This document shows, in pieces, positions 1 through 5,405 of a stretch of DNA of 12,065 bases. How positions within the stretch are numbered: the stretch's first letter is position 1; each line of letters begins with the position of its first letter. The notes below the pieces were generated by a model, which saw only the letters and a program-made list of their open reading frames with translations, did not search any database and was not told the origin of the DNA. The translations under genes and the position numbers were made by a program. The DNA is taken from contig JAZGBC010000114.1 of the NCBI GenBank assembly GCA_036444495.1, positions 1-12,065 on the forward strand, given 5' to 3'. Source of the stretch: JAZGBC01 sp036444495. Lineage in GTDB: Bacteria; Pseudomonadota; Alphaproteobacteria; Kiloniellales; J153.

Positions 1-65
1 CCCGATTCGGCGGCGCGCGCGGCCTGTTCCAACGCAAGCTCCATGGGGGACCGGGGGCCGGACAT
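1..65 (-). CDS. tadA: Probable tRNA-specific adenosine deaminase TadA, N-terminal fragment (partial)
   Basis: Only the first 21 or so codons are inside the window. Reading leftwards from an ATG at 65, or from a second in-frame ATG at 44, gives MSGPRSP followed by MELALEQAARAAESG. This resembles the first helix of alphaproteobacterial TadA, which usually runs into a VPVGAV segment that would lie outside the window. TadA converts A34 to inosine in tRNA-Arg(ACG), and the divergent arrangement with rluB and rsmD fits known synteny. The zinc-binding and catalytic HAE and PCxxC motifs are not visible. Neither ATG has a strong Shine-Dalgarno. The second ATG aligns better with the usual family start, while the first is directly abutted by an inverted repeat. 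The identification is tentative because so few residues are seen. Confidence 0.5.
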   Translation of the reverse strand, partial: MSGPRSPMELALEQAARAAES

Positions 66-82
66 GGCGGCAGCCTGCCGCC
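66..82. repeat. Perfect 8-1-8 inverted repeat abutting the tadA start
   Basis: GGCGGCAG (66-73), one C, then CTGCCGCC (75-82) form a perfect dyad directly next to the upstream candidate tadA ATG (63-65). In the tadA transcript it could fold over the translation start, or the DNA could serve as an operator. A chance GC-rich repeat cannot be excluded. No function is assigned. Confidence 0.5.
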
Positions 83-138
83 CGCTCCGGGCAGGGTCAA
101 GCAAGAGCCCGCAAGGGGCCTGGACGGCCGGAAAGAAA

Positions 139-180
139 TTGCTTTAGATCAAAGCCACCGTGGCCCACAGCCGGTTAAAT
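139..180 (+). promoter_or_regulatory. Candidate FNR/FixK/Dnr-activated (class II) promoter for the DUF3775 gene
   Basis: TTGCTTTAGATCAA (139-152) matches the FNR-type pattern TTGAT-N4-ATCAA at 9 of 10 defined bases. It is flanked by AAA on the left and A on the right, as in good sites. A -10-like TTAAAT lies at 175-180 (4 of 6 matches to TATAAT), which predicts transcription from about 187. The centre of the dyad is 145.5, exactly -41.5 from that point, the standard position for class II activation by CRP/FNR-family regulators. On the opposite strand no -10-like hexamer lies at the matching distance, so the site most likely serves the rightward gene and not tadA. What is seen is the motif and the spacing; regulation by oxygen, nitrogen oxides or redox is inference. 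Confidence 0.55.
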
Positions 181-211
181 GTGGGACGTCACTCGACGCC
201 CCGGCGGCAAT

Positions 212-217
212 GGAGGA
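212..217 (+). promoter_or_regulatory. Ribosome binding site that fixes the DUF3775 start
   Basis: GGAGGA, 9 nt before the ATG at 227. It selects that ATG over the in-frame ATG at 179, which has no such site and would sit upstream of the predicted transcription start. Confidence 0.75.
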
Positions 218-226
218 AAAACAGCC

Positions 227-631
227 ATGTTGAACATCGACCCGGTAACCGTCTACCTCCTGATCCTCCAGGCTAGGGAGTTCGACGACAAGGACGAGCC
301 GGGCGAGCCGGATCCCGACAACAGCCCGGCGGAAGAGGTCCTGGAAGAGGCCATGCACTACTACGCCGATGATCCCGTCGCCCAGCAGATCAAGGACACG
401 ATCGACGGCATGAATGACGACGAGCAGGCCGAACTGGTGGCGCTCACCTGGGTCGGACGCGGCGACTTTGGCGCGGCCGAATGGGCCGAGGCCGTACGCA
501 CCGCCCGCGAGCGGCGCAGCAATCCCACATCGGAATATCTCCTGGGTACGCCCATGCTGGGCGACTACCTGGAAGAGGGCATGACCCAGCTCGGCGTTTC
601 CGTCGAAGATCTTGAGGCCGCAAGCAAATAA
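227..631 (+). CDS. DUF3775 domain protein, small acidic, function unknown
   Basis: A 134-residue protein that I recognise as the DUF3775 type found in alphaproteobacteria, from its start MLNIDPVTVYLLILQAREFD and from the later W-x-G-RGDF segment near residues 75-81. No biochemical function is known to me. It is very acidic, with 32 Asp/Glu against 9 Lys/Arg. It has no signal peptide, membrane segment or cysteine, so a cytoplasmic location is likely. Residues 20-41 are a low-complexity, probably disordered acidic stretch. Residues 34-70 and 82-98 look helical, and the C-terminal part (102-131) is again acidic. The start at 227 is chosen for its strong Shine-Dalgarno. The gene stands between divergent tadA and co-directional rluB (45-nt gap) and has its own candidate FNR-type promoter, so it may respond to oxygen or redox state. 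Confidence 0.85.
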   Translation: MLNIDPVTVYLLILQAREFDDKDEPGEPDPDNSPAEEVLEEAMHYYADDPVAQQIKDTIDGMNDDEQAELVALTWVGRGDFGAAEWAEAVRTARERRSNPTSEYLLGTPMLGDYLEEGMTQLGVSVEDLEAASK

Positions 632-639
632 GCGGCGCG

Positions 640-668
640 TTGCCAGCAATCGGCGCGGCACTTATAAA
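640..668 (+). promoter_or_regulatory. Candidate sigma70-type promoter giving a leaderless rluB transcript
   Basis: TTGCCA (640-645, 5 of 6 matches to TTGACA) and TATAAA (663-668, 5 of 6 matches to TATAAT) are separated by exactly 17 bp. The predicted start of transcription is about 675, essentially at the rluB ATG (677). The region before that ATG contains no Shine-Dalgarno, which agrees with leaderless translation. Confidence 0.6.
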
Positions 669-676
669 TCCGCGCC

Positions 677-1534
677 ATGCCCCAAGACAAAAAAGGCGAA
701 CGCATCGCCAAGGTGATCGCCCGCGCCGGGCTCTGCTCGCGGCGCGACGCGGAGCGCCTGATCGCGGAAGGCCGGGTGCGGGTGGATGGCGTGCTGCTCG
801 GCAGCGCGGCGGTCAATGTCGCCCCCGCCGCGCGCATCACGGTGGACGGCGAGGACCTGCCCGCGCGCGAGCCGGCGCGCCTCTGGCGCTATCACAAGCC
901 CAAGGGCGTGCTCAGCACCGCGCGCGACCCCCAGGGCCGGCCCACGGTGATCGGCCAGCTTCCCTCCAACCTGCCGCGGGTGGTTACCGTGGGGCGCCTG
1001 GACATGAATTCGGAAGGGCTGCTGCTGCTGACCAACGACGGCGGCCTGAAGCGCAAATTGGAACTTCCGGCCACGGGCTGGACCCGGCGCTACCGGGTGC
1101 GCGTGCATGGCGCCGTCGATCCCGCGCGCCTGAAGGCGCTGGAATCCGGCGTGCGCGTCTCGGGCATCGACTATGGCCCCATCGAGGCGCGCCTCGAGCG
1201 CCAGACTGGCGCCAACGCCTGGCTCAGCATCGCCCTCAAGGAAGGCAAGAACCGGGAAATCCGCCACGTCATGGAGCACCTGGGGCTGACGGTAAACCGG
1301 CTGATCCGGGTCGCCTACGGTCCCTTCCAGCTTGGCCGCCTGCCGCCCGGCAAGGTCGCCGCCGTGCCCGCCAAGGTGCTGCACGAGCAGCTCGGGCCGG
1401 ATGAAAGTGGCGGCGGCGACGCCAAGACGAAAGCGCGCAAGCCGCGCGCGGGCTGGGCGAAGGCACGCCCAAGGCGCAAGAAAATCAGCAAGCGAAAGGG
1501 CGCGGGCCGTGCGCATCGTGGGCGGAAAGCATAG
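677..1534 (+). CDS. rluB: RluB-type 23S rRNA pseudouridine synthase
   Basis: A 285-residue RsuA/RluB-family enzyme that isomerises a uridine in 23S rRNA (U2605 in E. coli for RluB) during 50S maturation. Residues 7-60 form the S4 RNA-binding domain (ERIAKVIARAGLCSRRDAER...). The synthase core follows, with the catalytic aspartate D109 in GRLDMNSEGLLLLTNDG and the conserved segments EGKNREIRHV (189-198) and NRLIRVAYGPF (207-217). Residues 248-285 form a strongly basic tail, 18 of 38 being Lys or Arg, probably an rRNA-contacting extension. The N-terminus fits the family well, although the ATG has no Shine-Dalgarno and lies only about 2 nt from the predicted transcription start. The 3' end overlaps rsmD by 26 nt, so the two rRNA-modification genes are probably co-transcribed. 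RluE or RsuA specificity is less likely given the full S4 domain and the pairing with rsmD. Confidence 0.93.
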   Translation: MPQDKKGERIAKVIARAGLCSRRDAERLIAEGRVRVDGVLLGSAAVNVAPAARITVDGEDLPAREPARLWRYHKPKGVLSTARDPQGRPTVIGQLPSNLPRVVTVGRLDMNSEGLLLLTNDGGLKRKLELPATGWTRRYRVRVHGAVDPARLKALESGVRVSGIDYGPIEARLERQTGANAWLSIALKEGKNREIRHVMEHLGLTVNRLIRVAYGPFQLGRLPPGKVAAVPAKVLHEQLGPDESGGGDAKTKARKPRAGWAKARPRRKKISKRKGAGRAHRGRKA

Positions 1535-2090
1535 GGGGCGGCGTCTTACGGCGCCCGAGGGGCTGACGCTGCGCCCCACCGCGGACCGCACGCGCGAAGC
1601 CGTCTTCAACATCCTGACCCAGGGCAAGCTGGAGTGGCGGGGTGGCGCCGGGGCGCCCGGCGACTCGCTGGCCGGCATCCGCGTGCTGGACGCCTTCGCC
1701 GGGACCGGGGCGCTGGGCCTGGAGGCGCTCTCGCGCGGGGCCGGCCAGGTCACCTTCATGGAAAACCAGGCCGCCTCGCTCACCGCCTGCCGCAACAACA
1801 TCCACGCGCTGGGCGAGGAGGCGCGCGCGGCGATCCTGGCCTGCGACGTGCTGCGCCCGCCCCGGGCGCCCGAACCCTGTGCGCTGGTGCTCATGGACCC
1901 GCCCTACAACCAGGACCTGGCGCCGCCCGCGCTGAGGGCGCTGGTGGCCGCCGGCTGGCTCACGCCGGGCGCGTTGGTGACAGTCGAGCTCATGGCCAAG
2001 GAGCCTTTTACGCCGCCCGAGGGCTTCGAGGTGCTCGACGAGCGCAAGTACGGCAAGGCGCGCGTGGTCTTCCTGCTCGCGCCGGATTGA
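1509..2090 (+). CDS. rsmD: 16S rRNA (guanine(966)-N2)-methyltransferase RsmD
   Basis: A 193-residue SAM-dependent methyltransferase that modifies G966 of 16S rRNA in the assembled 30S subunit. The GTG at 1509 is taken as the start because it yields the typical family N-terminus (M)RIVGGKHRGRRL. Longer upstream in-frame sequence is only an out-of-frame reading of the rluB tail. Visible motifs are the RPTADRTREAVFNIL segment (about 22-36), the SAM-binding motif I VLDAFAGTGALGLEALSRGA (59-78) and the catalytic DPPY (130-133). The start lies within the last codons of rluB (26-nt overlap), so translation is probably coupled. A region around residues 40-54 (EWRGGAGAPGDSLAG) is a short Gly/Ala-rich insertion. 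The gene converges with mutL 31 bp downstream. Confidence 0.95.
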   Translation: MRIVGGKHRGRRLTAPEGLTLRPTADRTREAVFNILTQGKLEWRGGAGAPGDSLAGIRVLDAFAGTGALGLEALSRGAGQVTFMENQAASLTACRNNIHALGEEARAAILACDVLRPPRAPEPCALVLMDPPYNQDLAPPALRALVAAGWLTPGALVTVELMAKEPFTPPEGFEVLDERKYGKARVVFLLAPD

Positions 2091-2099
2091 GGGATGTAG

Positions 2100-2121
2100 G
2101 GGGTAGGGGCGCACCCCCCCC
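2100..2121. terminator. GC hairpin between convergent rsmD and mutL
   Basis: In the 31-bp gap, GGGG-TA-GGGG (2100-2109), a CGCA loop and eight C residues (2114-2121) can form eight G-C pairs with a two-base bulge. The dyad reads the same way for both transcripts and may end or pause both. There is no T-tract on either side, so a classical intrinsic terminator is not supported. The G runs could alternatively favour a quadruplex. Confidence 0.35.
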
Positions 2122-3954
2122 TCAGCGCCGGCCGAAAAGCTTTTCGATATCGGCCAGCTTGAGCTCCACATAGGTCGGGCGGCCGTGGCTGCACTGGCCG
2201 GCGCGCGGCGTCTGCTCCATCTCGCGCAGCAGCGCGTTCATCTCCTCCGCATTGAGCCGCCGCCCGGCGCGCAGCGAGCCGTGGCAGGCCATGGTGGCGC
2301 AGACCTCTTCCAGGCGCTCGCGCAGGGTGAGCGTGTCGCCCAGCTCGGCCAGCCCATCGGCCAGGTCCTTGACCAGCCCCTGCACGTTGGCCTCGCCGAG
2401 CAGCGCCGGGACCTCGCGCACCACCAGGGCGCCGGCGCCGAAGGGCTCGATCACCAGGCCCAGCTCCGTCAGCTCCGCCGCGCGCGCGGTCAGGCGTTCG
2501 GCCGCCGGTTCGTCCAGCTCCACCACCTCGGGGATGAGCAGGATCTGGCGCGCCACGCCCTTGTCCGCGAGTTGCGCCTTCATGCGCTCGTAGACCAGGC
2601 GCTCGTGGGCCGCGTGCTGATCGACGATGACGATGCCGTCCTCGGTCTGGGCCACGATGTAGGTCCCGTGCACCTGGGCCCGCGCCGCGCCCAGGGGATA
2701 GTTCGCGTCGTCGAGCAGCTGTGCCTCATCCCAGGCGGCATCCACGCCGGCCGGTTTGGCCGCGGGCGCCGCACCCAGCCCCGGCAGCGGCGCGTGATAG
2801 CTTGCCGCCGCCTCGGCCATGCCGCGCGGAAGCCAACTCCGGCCGCCGGCTTGGGCGTAGGGACCGGCGGGCGCGCCCGGGGCCCGCAGCGCACCGAGGG
2901 CGGCTCCGGCCACGGTCGTGGAGGCGCGGTGCCCGGCCTCGGCCAGGGCATGCTTGCAGGCGCCGACGATCAGCCCGCGCACCAGACCGGGATCGCGGAA
3001 GCGCACCTCGGCCTTGCTCGGGTGCACGTTGACGTCCACCGCCTCGGGCGGCGTCTCCAGGAACAGCGCCACCATGGCGTGGCGGTCGTGCGGCAGGACA
3101 TCGTGATAGGCGCCGCGGATCGCTCCGTGCAGCAGCCTGTCGCGCACGGGCCGGCCGTTGACGAAGAGGTACTGGTACTGCGAGGTGCCGCGGTTGAGCG
3201 TGGGCAGTGCGATGTAGCCGGTCAGGCGCAGCCCCTCGCGCTCGGCCTCGATGGGCAGGGCGTTCTCGGCGAACTCGCGGCTCATCACCGCGCCCAGGCG
3301 CTTGAGCCGGGCGTCGAACAGCTCGCCCTCGGCGCGCGGCAGGCGCAGCAGGTCGCGCCCGTCCTGCACCAGGGTGAAGCCGACGCCGGGATGGGCCATG
3401 GCCAGGCGGTTCAAGGCGTCGAGCGCATGGTTCGTTTCGGTACGCGCCGTCTTGAGGAACTTGAGGCGCGCCGGCGTGGCGTAGAAGAGATCGCGCACCT
3501 CGACCCGCGTGCCGGGCGGGTGGGCGGCCGGTGTCACCTCGCCGCGGCGCCCGCCTTCCACCGAAAGGCTCCAGGCCTGATCCCCGGGCGACTCGCCCGC
3601 GCCGCCCTTTTCCTGGGTCCGGCTGGTCAGGGTCAGGCGCGCGACCGCGCCGATGGCGGGTAGGGCCTCGCCGCGGAAGCCGAGGGAGGCGATGTGCACC
3701 AGGTCGTCGTCCGGCAGCTTGGAGGTGGCGTGGCGCTCCACCGCCAGGGCCAGCTCCTCCGATTTCATGCCGCAGCCATCGTCGGTCACCGAGATGAAGG
3801 CGCGTCCGCCCTCGCGCGTCACCACGTCGATCTGCCGCGCGCCCGCGTCCAGCGCGTTCTCGACCAGCTCCTTGACCGCCGCGGCGGGCCGCTCCACCAC
3901 CTCGCCGGCGGCGATCCGGTTGACCAGGGTCTCGGGCAGGCGCCGGATGGTCAT
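2122..3954 (-). CDS. mutL: DNA mismatch repair protein MutL with endonuclease motif
   Basis: A 610-residue MutL, which couples mismatch recognition by MutS to strand incision and removal. The N-terminal GHKL ATPase shows E29 and N33 in KELVENALDAGA, DDGCGM (58-63), the ATP-lid segment SLGFRGEALPA (90-100) and GTRVEVRDLFYATPAR (148-163). NVHPSKAEVRFR (309-320) closes the transducer domain. A variable Ala/Pro/Gly linker spans about 340-425. The C-terminal dimerisation domain carries DQHAAHERLVYE (445-456), which fits the DQHA-x2-E-x4-E metal-dependent nicking motif, and ACHGSLRAG (557-565) and CSHGRPT (588-594) complete the active site. It is therefore the endonuclease type used where MutH is absent. 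A GGAGG lies 7 nt before the ATG. The ATG overlaps the pgi stop as ATGA, so pgi and mutL are probably translated together. Apparent in-frame sequence upstream lies inside pgi and is not part of the protein. Confidence 0.97.
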   Translation of the reverse strand: MTIRRLPETLVNRIAAGEVVERPAAAVKELVENALDAGARQIDVVTREGGRAFISVTDDGCGMKSEELALAVERHATSKLPDDDLVHIASLGFRGEALPAIGAVARLTLTSRTQEKGGAGESPGDQAWSLSVEGGRRGEVTPAAHPPGTRVEVRDLFYATPARLKFLKTARTETNHALDALNRLAMAHPGVGFTLVQDGRDLLRLPRAEGELFDARLKRLGAVMSREFAENALPIEAEREGLRLTGYIALPTLNRGTSQYQYLFVNGRPVRDRLLHGAIRGAYHDVLPHDRHAMVALFLETPPEAVDVNVHPSKAEVRFRDPGLVRGLIVGACKHALAEAGHRASTTVAGAALGALRAPGAPAGPYAQAGGRSWLPRGMAEAAASYHAPLPGLGAAPAAKPAGVDAAWDEAQLLDDANYPLGAARAQVHGTYIVAQTEDGIVIVDQHAAHERLVYERMKAQLADKGVARQILLIPEVVELDEPAAERLTARAAELTELGLVIEPFGAGALVVREVPALLGEANVQGLVKDLADGLAELGDTLTLRERLEEVCATMACHGSLRAGRRLNAEEMNALLREMEQTPRAGQCSHGRPTYVELKLADIEKLFGRR

Positions 3955-5258
3955 GGCGCGGCCTCCGCCAGGTACTCCCGGGTCAGCACCTTGCCCTCCT
4001 CCACCGCCGGCTGGTCGAAGGCGTTCACGCCCAGAAGGTCGGCGGCGATGATGGTCTCCAGCATGAAATGCATGAGCAAGGCGCCGAGCGACGCCTCGTC
4101 CACCGCATTCAACCGCATCAGGCGCACCGGCCGGCCCTTGCGCGCCAGCGTCTCGGCGGTGGCCCGCGCCGCCGCGTCCAGGAGGTCCCCCATGGCCCGG
4201 CCCGCCAAGCTGTCCGCACCCGCTTCCTCGGCGAGACCGGCCTCCATGCGCGGCCCACGGCCGCGGCACCCCGGCATGACCAGGGTGAACATCTTGTCGC
4301 GCGGGCCGGCGAGATAAAGCTGCAGCTGGCTGTGATGGTCGGACGTGCCGGTCGCGCGGATCGGCGTCGTGCCCGTGCCGTCCTTGCCCAGGCTTTCGGC
4401 CCAGAGTTGCCGGTACCAGAGGCCGAAATGGGCCAGGCGGTCTTCGTAGGTTATGAGCACAGACTGCGCCATGCCGTGCTCCTGCAGCAGCCCGATCGCA
4501 ACCGCCGCCCCCACCGCCGGCTCGGACTCCTCCACCTTGGCGGCGTTCAAACTGGCCTGAAGGGTTTCCCGGGCGCCCCGGCGGAAGGCGGCCGCGTCGA
4601 GCCCCGCGATCATGGCCGGTAGCAGCCCGACGATGGAAAAGGCCGAGAAACGCCCGCCGATGCCCGGGTGATGATCGAAGCAGGGCAAGGAGAAACGCTT
4701 GGCGATGGCCTTGAGCGGGCTTTCCTTGGGCTCTGTAATGACCGCCGCATGGCGCGGCAGTTCGGTACTGCCCAGCGCCGCCGCCAAGGCGGGCAGCAGC
4801 ACCAGCGTCTGCGCCAGGGTCTCGGCCGTGCCGCCCGATTTGGAGATCGCGATGAGACCGGCGCGCTTGAGATCCAGGCTTGCGAGCAGAGCCTCGAAGG
4901 TCGCGGGGTCCACGTTGTCCAGGAAGTGCAGGCGCGGCCCGCCGGGAGCGGCAAGCGCGCAAAGGGTCTGGCCGCCAAGCGAGGAGCCGCCCGTGCCCAG
5001 CACGACGACATCACCCAGGCGCGCGCGCCAATCCTCGGCCAGGCCGCGCACCGCCTCCAGGTCGCCGCTCTCTCCGGCGATGCTCAGGCACGGCAGTTCG
5101 CCCGCCTCGAAAAGCTGGCACAGGCGGTCGTGCGCCGGCGCGGCTTCCATCAGGACGCGGGTGAAGACATCCTCTCCCAGGCCGCCGTCCCCGATGGCGC
5201 CCGCCAGGCAATTGTCGGTCAGTTGCTGATAGAGCATCGCCCCGGCGCCGTCACCCAT
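3951..5258 (-). CDS. pgi: Glucose-6-phosphate isomerase (short form)
   Basis: A 435-residue cytoplasmic enzyme interconverting glucose 6-phosphate and fructose 6-phosphate. Motifs in order: LGTGGSSLGGQ (87-97), the phosphate-binding ISKSGGTAET (138-147), the family signature GGRFSAFSIVGLLP (201-214), WAESLGK with the catalytic base E288, GTSDHHSQ with H309, and NAFDQPAVEEGK ending in K423. It is about 110 residues shorter than E. coli Pgi (549), which matches the compact form of some alphaproteobacteria; all catalytic residues remain, so it should be active. Two starts are possible: the ATG at 5258 and an in-frame ATG at 5237 (protein beginning MLYQQLTDN). Neither has a well-placed Shine-Dalgarno, and the second may be the true one. 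The stop codon overlaps the mutL ATG. A 147-bp gap separates it from the M16 genes upstream. Confidence 0.93.
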   Translation of the reverse strand: MGDGAGAMLYQQLTDNCLAGAIGDGGLGEDVFTRVLMEAAPAHDRLCQLFEAGELPCLSIAGESGDLEAVRGLAEDWRARLGDVVVLGTGGSSLGGQTLCALAAPGGPRLHFLDNVDPATFEALLASLDLKRAGLIAISKSGGTAETLAQTLVLLPALAAALGSTELPRHAAVITEPKESPLKAIAKRFSLPCFDHHPGIGGRFSAFSIVGLLPAMIAGLDAAAFRRGARETLQASLNAAKVEESEPAVGAAVAIGLLQEHGMAQSVLITYEDRLAHFGLWYRQLWAESLGKDGTGTTPIRATGTSDHHSQLQLYLAGPRDKMFTLVMPGCRGRGPRMEAGLAEEAGADSLAGRAMGDLLDAAARATAETLARKGRPVRLMRLNAVDEASLGALLMHFMLETIIAADLLGVNAFDQPAVEEGKVLTREYLAEAAP

Positions 5259-5324
5259 CCCCAGGCGGTTCGGTTATCGCGTTACTCAGCGGCCTCGGCC
5301 GCCCCGCCGGCCACAGCGCCAATT

Positions 5325-5346
5325 CAGGCCGGCACGCCCCGGCCTG
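5325..5346. terminator. Hairpin in the M16-pgi gap, possible terminator of the M16 unit
   Basis: CAGGCCGG (5325-5332) and CCGGCCTG (5339-5346) form a perfect 8-bp stem with a 6-nt loop, about 60 nt beyond the stop of the second M16 gene in its direction of transcription. In that direction it is followed only by AATT, with no long U-tract, so termination efficiency is uncertain. The rest of the 147-bp gap (5259-5405) shows no gene. GATAAC read on the minus strand at 5273-5278 is a weak -10 candidate for pgi, with no matching -35. Confidence 0.35.
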
Positions 5347-5405
5347 CCGGCCCGATGAAACCTATCAGAGTCGCGTCCCCGCCGGAAGGCACGGCCAACG
5401 GCTTG

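Noticed and set aside
179..226. Upstream ATG (179) as the DUF3775 start
   Set aside because: It would add 16 non-conserved-looking residues, has no Shine-Dalgarno and lies before the predicted transcription start at 187.
2185..3663. Long plus-strand open frame (about 492 codons) opposite mutL
   Set aside because: Antisense to strongly conserved MutL. Its translation is rich in His/Gln/Arg/Gly without any recognisable motif, as expected from the complementary frame of GC-rich coding DNA.
3955..4962. In-frame upstream extension of MutL into pgi
   Set aside because: MutL has its canonical N-terminus (MTIRRLPETLVNRIAAGEVV) at 3954 with a good Shine-Dalgarno. The upstream codons are an alternative frame of pgi.
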